Below the pieces are notes generated by a model. It searched no databases, was not told where the DNA came from, and worked only from the letters and a program-made list of their open reading frames with translations. A DNA stretch of 64,000 bases from Lutjanus erythropterus (lineage: Eukaryota > Chordata > Actinopteri > Lutjaniformes > Lutjanidae), in assembly GCA_020091685.1 (NCBI GenBank), contig CM034594.1:2766403-2830402 (forward strand). The letters are read 5' to 3'. Position 1 is the stretch's first letter, and every line of letters starts with the position of its first letter. Positions 9,801-20,780 of the stretch are shown one piece after another. The position numbers and the translations under genes were made by a program.

Positions 9801-12800
9801 AAAACTCTATGTCTGTTCTCCCCTCCCCTCCGTCATCTTTGCTTTCTTTCCCCATGATTCTCCCACACAAAGGGAGGCTGCTCGGAGCGAGGGGGAAGCC
9901 CTAAGGCAAACAGAGGCCCAGGCAGGAGGACAGAGCACCATTGATGGCTGGCATATTGACAGGGGTCCTGAAAGACACCTCCAATGGATGGAAAGGAAAA
10001 GAAAGAAGGACATATAGGAAATGTAAAAAAAAAAAAAAACATGCTAGGCTAAAGCAAAGTCCCTGCGGTTACTAGTTTGATGCCATGAAATTTCTCAACA
10101 CATTTAAATACAGAATTAAGTTTCTGGAAATGGATGCTCTTTTCAGAGTGCAGGCAAATGAGATTTGATTCTCAAATCAAATCTTTAAGCCAGACTGTCA
10201 GTATCGTTATTTGCAAGTAATCACATCAGATTTCAAATTTCACCATCCTATCTGCACTGGCTGCTGTGGTAATAATGTATGCATCAATAACTGCATAATC
10301 TGGTAGCGTGGCTTTCCAATAGAGGCAAAGTCCCTCCTGTTCCGGTGGACCACCATGGGACCTTACTTTGGAGAAAATATGAATGTTAGTCATTGGCAAA
10401 TTGTGTCATGAATTACAAATATAATGTCTGCCAACTCCAAATAAAAATTTGCAAGTCAAGAAAGTCACAATTTGTCTTAAGATACATCATTAGAAAGACT
10501 ACAACGGTTCTGATATCACAACTTTCTCTCTCCACAAGAAGTTGCTGAAGCTACAACACCTGAGTGTTTTTGCACTGAGATGTAGTCACACAAGCAATGC
10601 ATCTTGATCACTCTTTTGCTTCCTGGCTGATCAAACAACCAAAAGTCACAAGAAATGTAGTTCCCTAAGCTGTTTCACACAAAACTAAACTGTTACAAGC
10701 CTGTGACAAACTGCTACTGTTTCGTCTTGCAAAATTAGCTTTTGAATTGACAACATCATTTGTGAAACTCATGTAACAATTTAAACTAGAACACAAAAAA
10801 GAACCCATGGGGCACACTGGGAGGAGAAGGACTTTTTACACAGCAGCATGAAAAATAAAGACAGCCTGTACAGAAACCTCACCCTGACGCACAGCAGCGT
10901 CTGTGCATGGACTGTTATTCTCTGTGTTGTTCTCCAATTGTTCTACACGAATACTGCTCAGTTGCTCTGATGCACTCCAGTCACTCTGGATTTGACACCA
11001 TCGCTCTGTGCCGCATTGCATGTGATGCAAAAGACATTCTGTAGAAATCCAACTGGAATCTAATTTCAAAACACTGCTAAATGTGACTTGTATTTCATGT
11101 ATTTTTTGCTGTCCAGACTTTCTGAAGTCAATCTGGATACAATATGGACATGCACAAAAACAGATTTAGGTTGGCAGTCTAAACAAGGCCAAAGTGATCA
11201 CCACTTTAGGGGGAACACTTGCAGCAGCTTTTGTCTGTTAAAGCCAGCCTAATTCTCCACAGCTCCATTTCCTTTACAAGATATTGTCTGGGAAAATATA
11301 CTGAAAAGCCCAGGAAGCTGGAAGCAACCAGTCAGCAAGGTATGAGGAGTACTTTAGGCTCTTCCATGATTTGCCAAGTTTCTAAACTTAATTCATTTGG
11401 ACAGTTATTTAAATTTATTGTTGTAGGTGTAGAATAAAGATTCTGAGGGTAGGCTGCATTGGTGTAGATCTGTACCTACGGGTATCAGTGAGAAGATGAA
11501 ACACAGAAGAGGCCAGGAAGTCAATTTTAAGTAATACAACCATGAATTTAAAGGCTTATAAGATCCCATAACACTGAATATTGGTGTATCCTACTGACAG
11601 GATTTTACAGCTTGTTATCCTGGCAGAAGTAATTTTCTCCAAAATCTGAATGCAGCCTCACCAGGAGTTCAGACCAGTAACAGCCCAGCGTATGAAAGAC
11701 ATAGGGGCTGCGCTGCTGTGGGAATGTCACAACAGGCACAGATGACATGATAAAAGACAATCAAGGAAGGCTGGTTTGGTGTCTGATGAGTTTGAAGGCT
11801 CATCAGGCACCAAAATAATGTGGAGTGCTTGAAAATAAGACTGTACTTTATAACTCTGGGACTCCTTTCACATGCAAGCTGCGATTTGCAACATGAGATA
11901 TTTTTCTCTCACCAATCCTGGGAGGCATGCATGAGCTTACACGACTTTATCTACAGGTAGTGAGTGATAATTATTTGTGAATGTTGGCACCATGTGTGAT
12001 TTGTAGGTAGCCCAAGCTGTGCCCACGAATTTCCCTGGGAAATGGCCCCTGGAAAGTTACCACTTTGTCAATCTTTTTATCTATATTTTTGCAAGGTAGA
12101 CAGGAGAAATACACGGTTACAAATTAATCTACCATGAATGTGATTGTCAGGGACCAAGCAGTAAGGCAACGAGGAGAACAGGAATTTGTTGAAAAGAGGG
12201 TTTTTATTTACCCAAAAAATAATGCCAAACAATATAAATCAAGAACTTAATAATTAGGCCTATAAAAGAGGTCAACAAAATATAAGTATACTCAAAAATG
12301 ACAGCAACAAAACTGTGTTAACCGAACAAACTGACCTAACAAAATGAAATGTGAGGGAACATATATACCGGCTTGGCCAAACCAACTAACACAAAAGGGG
12401 AAAACAAAATGGTATCTACTAACACTAATACACAGAAAAAACAAACTAAACCCAAAAACCCCCTCTGACACGGCTGCAGATGGTACGGCCTGATGAGCTG
12501 GCCACAGGATTTAACAGGTTCCACTCCTGTGCCACACCCTTTTGCCCATCCAGGAGGAAACCACCCCCACCAGCATGGTAACTCAAAAAAAGACAAAGAA
12601 AAATGATTAATACAACAGAAAATTACTAAATCTAACCTTACAGTGTGAAAATGTGTGCACTCCATTTAAACAGTGTAAAGCTAAAGGAAAATAAAGAAAT
12701 TATAACTCAAATAAACTGTAGTGTGGACCTGAATTGTTTGGGGTGTGGTTGACTGCAAATTAAACTAACCTGTGCATTGAACAAAGAAGTGAGGTGAGTG

Positions 12801-13744
12801 TGCATGGTTTTACCCTCAACTGTCCATTTGTGTGGCCTTGGCCATCACAGTGATCTTAACGTTTCTGATTGGCCACCACACTGCCTTGCCAGATGACATC
12901 ACACTGCATAGCTGCTGAAAAAATTCAAAAAGACCCTGCATTTGTTTGCCACTCACTGACAGGGACCTCATTAAAATGAACCACACCACTGTCAAGTGAA
13001 CAACTGAGCGGTTCGTTTCTGGTGTAATGACCTCTCAAACTAACCTCAGAAGTGTACCACTGTATGTTTAATTTCATTGGTTAAAACATCATCTTTCGGT
13101 TTTGATGACTAGTGCTCATGGGGTAGCATGTGTGCTACCAAAGCATGGACTGGCAGGGGACAAACCTGGAGTTACGATGAAGTGAGAAATGTGTGCTTTA
13201 CTAAATTATTCAATAAATGCTGCTTATGAGATGTTCACATGCAATGCACGGTCCTCTAAAGTCTGCTAATATGATCAAAATCAGCACCGTTACAAACAGA
13301 ACCTGCTAACTGTATGACCAATTATCGAACGACTTTTACACCACATGACTTTTGTTTATAATTTCTGGACCTTTGTGAACACAAATGGAACCCACTGGAA
13401 AACTGGAAACAAAGTTTCGACCAATCAATTCAGGAAGTATATGAACGGTCATTGATGTTGGTGGACAGTTTAAAACAGGAGGGAAATTGACAATATTCTC
13501 AAAAGCAATGCTAGTTTTTCTACTTTGAACATCAGAAGCAGCAAATTCATATTGAGGCACAATCAATAAAGTGAGGACTGTGAGCTAATGCTGGATATTT
13601 GCGTGATGTAAATGGTCCATGTAAATGTTTGGTTCAGATACCTTGTCATTATCGCTCTGTGCTCGTCATTGTAATGCATATAAGTGTGAGTCACTCTGGT
13701 TAAGCTGTGACAAGTGCCAACAGCAGTAAAATTTCATTCTGAGC
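9801..13744. other. Non-coding stretch, no gene recognised
   Basis: AT-rich DNA with an A15 run at 10025-10039. No frame longer than 109 codons and none recognisable. A possible old A-rich repeat at 12120-12640 is listed separately. No tRNA, snRNA or microRNA that I know is present. Confidence 0.55.
12120..12640 (-). repeat. Possible old unclassified repeat
   Basis: The plus strand is strongly A-rich with repeated AACAAA and CTAAC words, then a GC-richer segment with CCACCCCCACC near 12560. On the minus strand it would be U-rich. The style is that of an old transposon or retroposon, but I cannot see terminal repeats or coding remnants, so class and edges are uncertain. Confidence 0.22.
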
Positions 13745-13975
13745 TGGATGGTTGAAAGGCAAATGGGTAATCTTTAATATCTGGCCACATTTTCCCGCAG
13801 TTTGATCATTTTCACAGAGAGCATATCTGCTATTTTACTGTTTTTGCCCGAGGCAGATTTGAGGCTTATTATCTGTTCAGCAATTAGCAGGCAATCTGCT
13901 CATTATCAAGCCAATTATCCTGCACTAATAGCATGCTTAATCAATCTCATTTTATCAATTATTACCGTTTAAGGA
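13745..13975. promoter_or_regulatory. Candidate homeodomain-rich conserved element
   Basis: The 230-bp unique block carries several homeodomain-type sites: CAATTAG at 13881, CCAATTAT at 13911, TTAATCAAT at about 13938 and TATCAATTATTA at 13953-13964. It also has GATA-type TTATCT at about 13868. Neighbouring DNA lacks this density. Such clustering is typical of enhancers near developmental regulators. Conservation itself is not visible to me. Confidence 0.38.
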
Positions 13976-14384
13976 GGTGAGTGCTAGATAATGACGCAGT
14001 AATTTGAAGTCAGAAAGAGTTGGAGAGATAAGAACTAAGTTGTTTGGACTGTGAAGATGTGTGTGTTCTGTGATGTGAGTTTCTTGCATTGGAGCACTGG
14101 GCTGTGTGTACTTTACATGAACGTTTGTGCACTTTTCCGCACTTGTAATAATTTGTGTGTGTGTGTCTGCATGTCTGTGTGAAGCTGAGCGTGTTGAGAT
14201 GAATGGGAGCCTGTGAAGCGGCAGGAGTGTGTGAGGTGGTGTGTGTTGTGCTTGTGGCGGCAGCTGCTCTGAGTGCAACATTGTCCTCTGGAGATAAGAG
14301 GACGGGGCCGCGGTCACAACTGTAAGACTTATCAAAAGGGACCACGCACCATTACACAGCTATTCTGACAGCCTAAAACCCACC

Positions 14385-14387
<3 letters not shown>
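13976..14387. other. GT-rich non-coding stretch
   Basis: Plus strand is rich in TGTG words. Two overlapping minus-strand frames (111 and 126 codons) are Thr/His/Ser-rich products of the CA repeats rather than genes. Confidence 0.6.

Positions 14388-14416
<29 letters not shown>
14388..14416. repeat. (CA)n microsatellite
   Basis: About fourteen uninterrupted CA units. It is followed by further CA-rich sequence up to about 14690. Confidence 0.92.
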
Positions 14417-14418
<2 letters not shown>

Positions 14419-14432
14419 GCATATAGACTTAG

Positions 14433-14530
14433 CCCATATGGATGCATGCTTGAAGAGATTTGCTTGAACATACACAAAGACAAATTCTAAACTCATGCAC
14501 AACCCATATGGATGCATGCATGAACAGATA
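14433..14530 (+). repeat. Short direct duplication, 70-bp period
   Basis: CCCATATGGATGCATGC occurs at 14433-14449 and again at 14503-14519. Ten further bases after each copy match with two differences. This is a small local duplication inside CA-rich DNA. Confidence 0.8.
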
Positions 14531-14699
14531 CAAATGCTCGCACACACACGTGCACAAGCACACACTCAGTAGTGGCAGACACCCTGTTCTCCTTTCCAAA
14601 CCACAGTCATTTCTACAATAACCCCCTCATGCAAGTAATCTCTGTGTTTTCCTTGCACAAACACACACGCACACACACTCATACACACACTGTTTCCTT

Positions 14700-14970
14700 G
14701 CCATTGCCCATGGATGCCCAGGCGAGATGCCCTGAAGGGGGCATGGAGGACAGGATATCATTTTCAGAGGAGACCCATTGGCCCGTGTAGCCCTCGCCCC
14801 ATAGGGTATGTGTGTGTCATGATGAGGAGGAGAGGGTGGGGTTGGGGGGCATTAATTACCTGTGTGCTTCTCCTGCTGAGGGAGGCACAAAGGTCGCCCC
14901 CGCCGAGGGGCTAATTATTAGGAAAAGAGCTTTTTAATTTACCGCTGTCTGCTGCCATTCCAGGGAGGAA
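14700..14970. promoter_or_regulatory. Candidate homeodomain-rich conserved element
   Basis: The block is GC-richer than its surroundings. It contains ATTAATTACC at 14851-14860 and CTAATTATTA at 14911-14920 in otherwise G/C-rich sequence, then TTTTTAATTTACC at about 14931. TAATTA cores in a GC-rich unique block are a usual signature of forebrain or neural enhancers. Frames here show no known domain. Confidence 0.38.
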
Positions 14971-15039
14971 GAGAAGCATGTCATTCAGCGCCGCTGCATG
15001 TGCATGTGTATGTCAGGGCTAAGCACTAAAATGGCACAC

Positions 15040-15145
15040 CCAGCCCCGCACAGGTGGCCCTCGATTTGACCCTGTGACCCTTGAGGACATACACAGTTTA
15101 TCTGGAGCCCCTATTGTTTCCTTAATGCTCACAGCTGTCAGTCAC
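15040..15145. promoter_or_regulatory. Possible conserved non-coding element
   Basis: Unique block with CACAGGTGG and CACCTGAGG E-box-like words and TGACCCTGTGACCC, a loose nuclear-receptor-like direct repeat. It follows the previous candidate closely and may belong to it. Composition only. Confidence 0.25.
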
Positions 15146-15299
15146 CTGAGGTGGAGTGGAGGTGGTTTGAGTAACAGAGGTCTGCGGTCAGCTCAGATGT
15201 TGTGATGTTTGGGAGGAAGGAACTAGTGTAAAGTTAAACAACAACCTTGTATCACATTGTCAATTAGTAGTCAACTATTAAGAATTTGAGCCCAAATTC

Positions 15300-15460
15300 T
15301 CTAATTTAGCTTCTCAAATGTGAATCTTTTGTGTTTTCTTTAGACCTCTGTGACAGTAAACTGAATATCTTTGGGTTGTGGACAAATCAACACATTTTAG
15401 GACGTCACCTTGGGCTTTTTAACAAATCTATGGACCAAACAACCAATCAGTTAATAGTAT
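15300..15460 (+). repeat. Dispersed teleost repeat, family D (copy 1, partial)
   Basis: Internal part of the same family seen at 61408-62004. Shared words are TTCTCAAATGTGA, AATATCTTTGGGTT, GACGTCACCTTGGGCT and GACCAAACAA. Both ends of the element are missing or decayed. It is non-coding and probably a non-autonomous DNA transposon. Confidence 0.65.
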
Positions 15461-15569
15461 AGTAGTATATAAAAGTTGAATTAACTGCATACAGTCATTA
15501 AAATTAATTTGTTACATTACAATTACCGACCCTTTTTGGGGAGTCAGCTTGTTTGCAGTCTTGCCAAGA

Positions 15570-15790
15570 GTAGAGATGCACCAATTAAAATTTTCTCTGC
15601 CAATTCCAATTTGTGATTTTGTCTAACTTGCCTTTTCTGATTTTGACCGATTTGGCCGATAACTGTCTGTCTGTGAACAGTGGTATGCTTTTAGCCAACA
15701 TTAGCATGAAGAGTTTGGCAGTACCATCAGAATAAGGGGCTTGGTGTAATTTCTGCAATATTTGCACGATGGAAAAGGCTAAATTGGACC
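15570..15790 (+). repeat. hAT-like short repeat relic
   Basis: It starts with AGAGATGCACCAATT and contains GACCGATTTGGCCGATAAC. I recall GGGATGCACCGATT as a frequent end of a teleost hAT-type non-autonomous element with many GGCCGATA words. No transposase remains. Confidence 0.45.
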
Positions 15791-16734
15791 AGTTATGTCA
15801 TATATAATTAAAGGTGACTCACCATAATCAAATGTGTTGTTTAATATAGACATCACATGGTCGGATAAATGGAATCAGCAACATAGTCTAAACCAGTGAT
15901 TAAAATGTCATGAATGTCAGAAATTTCTAATGTTTCTCATGCAGGTTTTTGCTCATTAGAGCATTATATGACTTTTCTGTTTCGGTACCTTTGTGAGGAC
16001 TTAGTTTTGTCTTCTATGAATCTTGTCTCACCTCCATTTGCTTATTAAAATTAAAATAGTGGTAACTCCTCCACCTCCAGAGACTAAACTTGTCTGAGTA
16101 TAATGAGAGACGATGAGGAGAAGAGTTAAGGAGCAGGAGGACAGCGTATAGTTTTGGATCATTTAGCTGCAGCTTGACATTTAGAGGCTATGATAACCAA
16201 AGTCACAACTCATTTTTCAAATCTGAAACGAATGTAATTACTGAAACTGAAATAATCGTCTACTGCACTGACTTCTTTTTACTGGCGCTGTGAGCTCATG
16301 CAAAAAGGCACACACGCGCGCGCACACACACGCACACACCTATTCGTCTCACATTCCCTTTGACACCTAAACTCACCCAATTCTTCGCCAGTCTTTTAAC
16401 ATGCGCCACACAGCTGCTCCCACACAGCAGGAGGGGGGATCTGTGGATTTTTCAATCAGCACCGGCTCTATGAGCTTCTCCTCTGTTCGAGACGATCTGT
16501 CAGGTCGCTCCCTCCCTGCTCTGCCTTCCTGCAGTCTGTCAGATCCCGCTCCTTCTGTCTCCCTGCTCCGTCTGCAAAATCAGTGAACCCAACCACTCAC
16601 CCGCACCCCAACCCTCAATGCACCCCCTGGCCCGAAAGCCAGCATGGGGTACCAGTTTCCTGACACACAATGATCTCTCAATTTGAGGGGAAGTAATCCA
16701 TTTAGCTTGTGCACGCGGCCTCCATTTTGGTGCC
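15791..16734. other. Non-coding stretch, no gene recognised
   Basis: AT-rich DNA with an alternating CA/CG tract at 16308-16339. The part at 16380-16600 is GC-richer, with a 61-codon frame lacking recognisable features. Confidence 0.5.
16308..16339. repeat. Alternating (CA)n/(CG)n tract
   Basis: A continuous purine-pyrimidine alternation of 32 bases includes four consecutive CG units at 16315-16322. This is the sequence type most prone to left-handed Z-DNA. Confidence 0.85.
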
Positions 16735-16900
16735 TTTATCACGACGCCCACCCCCCCATCCCCTCCTGCCTGCCCTCGTTGCAGTGTCTCATGATTTTGC
16801 AGCCGTGGGTTTTAAGAGGCGTCAGGGCTGAAGTAATCAGCACACGGCTGGTTTAGCCTTTTCAGTCAGCCTCAGGAATAGGCCAGGTCAATTTTTGTTA
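16735..16900. promoter_or_regulatory. Candidate conserved non-coding element
   Basis: Unique balanced sequence with TCATGATTTTGCAGCCG and GAAGTAATCAGCACACGG words following a C-rich run. No protein-like frame. Composition-based call. Confidence 0.25.
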
Positions 16901-18834
16901 CATGCTCTGACATCTGCCAGATTGGATCGTTATTCTTGGAATATGTATAATCTCCTCCAAACATGATATTCAAATTAGGGGTTGTTGTAGCACAATCACA
17001 TCTGACTTCTGCTTTGTTCTGAGACATCTGTATGGCTTGCTTTAGAGATATGTATTTTCATTTTTTTCTCCTATTAGACAAGAATTAATAACAGGTTTTC
17101 AGTACATGACTTTGCCTTCCAAAATTAATATGTTAAAACTGATAGTGCCGTTGCAGTTCCTCTTTTTCTTTTCTTTTTCTTCAAACCCTTTAGACTGCTT
17201 CACCACCTTCCAGCTCAAGGAAATGTGATTCAGAACTAGCTCTTTTACCAAAACCTAATTTGAACTGAAGAAGCAAGATAGCACTCACAAGAGCAGGGAC
17301 CAGCACTGGTGAGGCTTGGTGTGAGGGACCTGCTAACTGCTCAGTAAGGTAAGATAACCCACCTTCCAGCTGTTTCTCCATTCTTGACAAGCAGTCCAAT
17401 TCAGACGCTCCAGTTCAGGCTAATATCAGATACTGATACTAAATAAATACTTATAAATGCTAAAAAATGACTCCTATTACCGTTCTCCGGTCTGCCATGA
17501 CTATGGTTAAAATTTGGTTAAGTTTAGTCACAAAAACTACTTGGTTAAAGTAAAGGAAAGACCATGGTCATCCATAAAAAGTCCAGTTTTGTAAACCCAC
17601 ACCCACAAAGGGTGTTACCCACAATTATCTCTCAAATCTCTCAAGTCAGATCCAACCATTAATATGAGTCCCTGACCCAACCCCAACTTGTCACTCACTT
17701 GTCTTCTGTTGGCACAGCAGCACCTGTACTTCTGCAGCTGTTAATGTATTTCCTCAGTGATTATGTGGCTATCAAAAGCTAATACTGTCTGGCACTTTTA
17801 ACAAGCAGCACTGACAATGTTATTTGTTAATGTAATTTCTCTTTAATGTCTGACTTGGCCTTTAATAATATACTGTATATACTGTCCACAATTTGGTACT
17901 CTCCACTAGCTAGTTTTGCCTTCATGTCATCAGTTTTAGCTATCAGCTAGCTGTCAGATCAAACAGTGACATCGCATTACCTGGTCAGGTCGAAGGTTGT
18001 GCTGTAGGCTTTTTGACAAGACTTGTATTTTATGTGCTGTTTTCACCTGCTGCCCATCCACAATTAGGTATTTTTTTCAGTACCTGTGAATTCATGTACA
18101 CTTTTTACCCATTACACAATTTTTTAAGGGGTACCCGGCCCAGTGCTGTGCTCTGAATCTCATGGAGTCTGAGATTTAGCCTATTGCCAGTCTATTAATG
18201 CTTTTTCACATTTGCTAATTGAAACACCTGATGGCTGCAGAGTTTTCTGGGATAAAATTAGCCTCTGTTGTGCAGCAAGTGGAGTAAAAAAAGAAAAACA
18301 GAATTGGTTTGCATGAGCAGTGATATTCAACCACCACTGAACAAAAAAGCATCATGTGAAAAAGAAAATATGCCGTACACAAATAGCACGTTTCTGTAAA
18401 TCTTTCACCCTCTGACAAGTGGAACTACACAATAACAAAATAACAAATACAAATTACATGTTGTTATTCATATTCCCTTTAAGTTAAAATAAACACATGA
18501 TAACAATTCAATTTGTTATTGCATTATGTGTTATTGATACTCCATACAGGTGACACTTGATATGATAGTAATCAGATGATAGTGATGATAAGTTGATAGT
18601 CATTTTAAAAAGTGACATTACTGTGCATCCATCCATCCATGGATTAATACTATGTATTCAGTACATTCAGTATCTTTGTCTATTGTTGTCCACTATCTAT
18701 CTGTACAGCTTGTATTCACGCCTGTCAGCCCTAATCCATGATCTGATACCAGATGACACCTTTTAATCCCCTTTATTTGTCAGGTATAGTCTGAGCTTGC
18801 TCTAACTGCAGTCTGGTAAGTATTTCAGAGAAGC
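16901..18834. other. Non-coding stretch, no gene recognised
   Basis: AT-rich DNA with one short repeat relic at 17490-17610 and a CATC-rich run at about 18628-18640. I see no splice-bounded frame and no RNA gene. Confidence 0.55.
17490..17610 (+). repeat. Dispersed teleost repeat, family B relic
   Basis: Wording such as TTGGTTAAGTTTAGTCACAA and ACTACTTGGTTAAAG with ACCATGGTC matches a common fish repeat built from GGTTAAGTTTAGGCA units, as I recall it. Non-coding. No second copy is in this window to compare. Confidence 0.45.
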
Positions 18835-18960
18835 AGAGCAGAAGTAATGTTTAATGTCGGGGAAGAGAGCAACGGCGAAATCTCCTCTGAAATGAGAGCG
18901 ACTGGTTGGCCCCAGCCTCTGCAGCGAAACTAACTGGCTAAAAGTGTCAAGCTAAGAGGT
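18835..18960. promoter_or_regulatory. Possible conserved non-coding element
   Basis: GC-balanced unique stretch with an ACGGCGAAATCTCC core, directly upstream of the X-box-containing block. Composition only. Confidence 0.25.
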
Positions 18961-19004
18961 CACAACTCACACACACATACAATAAGACATACACAAGCGC
19001 ACGC

Positions 19005-19280
19005 ACACAAAATCCGAAGATGGGCCACTGTTGCCATGGGAACAACCTGCCAAATCCTGTGAGTGAGACGTATTTAAATGGAAATCTATCTGCACTCCCC
19101 CCCACCACTGCACAAATCCAGATTCATTTCAGACACCCCCGTTAGTCTCTCCTCACCCCCCTCTCCCGTGTCTTGTTGCGTTTGGCCATGGCTGGTCGCA
19201 CTGCAAAGACAGCACAGCCCAGAGGTTTTTAAGCAGATTATCGAACCCGCGGTGACACCAGTGGGGGCGGGGGTGTGAGG
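19005..19280. promoter_or_regulatory. Candidate regulatory block with RFX X-box
   Basis: Unique sequence around the X-box at 19030-19043, with GTGAGACGTATTTAAATGG next to it and GC-rich sequence to 19280. A 66-codon frame at 19078-19278 has no known domain. Confidence 0.35.
19030..19043. promoter_or_regulatory. RFX X-box-like palindrome
   Basis: GTTGCCATGGGAAC matches the RFX-family X-box form GTTNCCATGGNAAC, with both half-sites intact. RFX factors control ciliary and other genes. No promoter or start exon is evident beside it, so a distal site is more likely than a core-promoter X-box. The motif is seen; its function is inferred. Confidence 0.55.
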
Positions 19281-20099
19281 AAACTAATAAACACAGAGGG
19301 AGAAAAAAAAGACAACAAAGACATTTGGGGAAGGGGAGTTAGAATGGAAGGAGGTTTGGCAATGATTTAATTAAAATTGTCATGTTCCTGCTTGAAACGG
19401 AGACAGACTAATTCTAGCTTTAATATGGATTTACAAAGTGATACTGAGCTATTTTGGGAGGGGGCTGGGACTGGATGCAAGTGCAAGGGGAAAAAGTTGG
19501 TGCTTGAGGATCTGGCTGAGGATATGTGACAAAACCTAAGTGGCAAATTAGGGCTGAAGTTTTTCCTCTCCATTTCTTCTGTTAAAGCCAGTGTGGAATA
19601 GAAATGTTGGGCTTGATGTTGAGGAAAAAACCCTGAAGAAGAAAATAGGACAGGACACGAAAAAGAGAGGAGAAGAGAGAAGAACAGAGTGAATAAAAGG
19701 ATTTTCTCCTCCAGGATATTCCTTCTTTCTGTAAAAAGAAGCACATTTGACCAAAACTAAAATTTTATAGGTTTAAGGTTTATCCAGCTGTGTGCGTGAA
19801 AGAGGGTCAGCATTCGGTACATATGTTAATATTTGTTCTCCTCTTGTACCATCCCACCTGGTCATGCCTGAATTTCCAACAAAGAAAAACAGGCAACCAG
19901 CCACTCAGACCATCATGGGCCCCAAAAGATCACTCTAGGCCTTTTTCCACCAAATTAGCTTTGGTTCTTGAACCGTTCCCATTCAAACCTCTTGGAACCT
20001 TTGCTATCTAGTCAAACAGTCCGCATTTCCACCATTTTTGCACAGAACCATTGTAAGGATTAAGGTTGTCATCAACAGATGTCATTGCACAATACACAG
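19281..20099. other. Non-coding stretch, no gene recognised
   Basis: Purine-rich on the plus strand around 19290-19370 and 19620-19700. The minus frames at 19367-19754 are Phe/Leu/Ser-rich because of this composition. Confidence 0.55.
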
Positions 20100-20215
20100 A
20101 AAATGTTTATTATTATTTATTGGGCTTTCATGCCTTTAATTGTGTAGGACAGATGAAGATATGACCCATAGCCTCTGTACACAGGGCAAACACAACCGAG
20201 GAACCAGGCCTTGCT
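20100..20215 (+). repeat. Short teleost repeat fragment
   Basis: Wording TTATTGGGCTTTCATGCC followed by AGGACAGATGAAGATATGACC resembles a frequent fish repeat that continues toward a tRNA-like GAACC word. Only a fragment remains. Confidence 0.35.
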
Positions 20216-20529
20216 ATCACTTGCTATCTCAAAAACTCCAAAAAACATCACAACTCCTATATTTAAAGCAATATTAGCAGAGCTCATACAGCATCATTGC
20301 TTCCCATGACCTGGGACACACAATGTTTGCCAGCTTTACCAAATTTGCATACAGAGATCAAATGAATACAGGCAGAATCAAAATAAATAATACCAGATGT
20401 AAATTCAAGGTTCTGTGATCAGATTATTATAGACATATGGATGTCCATAGGGGCCCGTAGCTCATTTTTGCCCTGGGGCCTCCCCGTGGGTTAATCCAGT
20501 CCTGCACCTGGTCCAGGGATTTGAACCAC

Positions 20530-20778
20530 AGACAGTATAATAAATAGGGGATAGAGCATTCATGACATCACCCACAGGTTTATGAAGAGCCACAGTAAAG
20601 CTCACAGTGTGGTGGCCCTGGCTGTCGCCATCTTGGCGGTGCCTGACTCCAGGCTGATCCAAAAATGGGCAAAGAGGAGGAGCGTGAGTGGAGCTTAAGA
20701 AGTCCAATAAAGCAGCTATAACAGCTAATCACCTGTGATGTCACCCTCATGTCAGTCAAAGCAGGGATATCCCTAACT
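20530..20778 (+). repeat. Dispersed teleost repeat, family I relic
   Basis: ATGACATCACCCACAGGTTT, GAAGAGCCACAGTAAAGC and GGCTGTCGCCATCTTGGCGG match a repeat I recall from many fish genomes (GACATCACC ... GCCATCTTGG). Frames here, including 81 codons on the minus strand, are not genes. The Tc1-like element begins immediately after it. Confidence 0.5.
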
Positions 20779-20780
20779 AC

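Noticed and set aside
14831..14850. G-quadruplex
   Set aside because: Only three separate G-runs are present, so the standard four-run pattern is not met.
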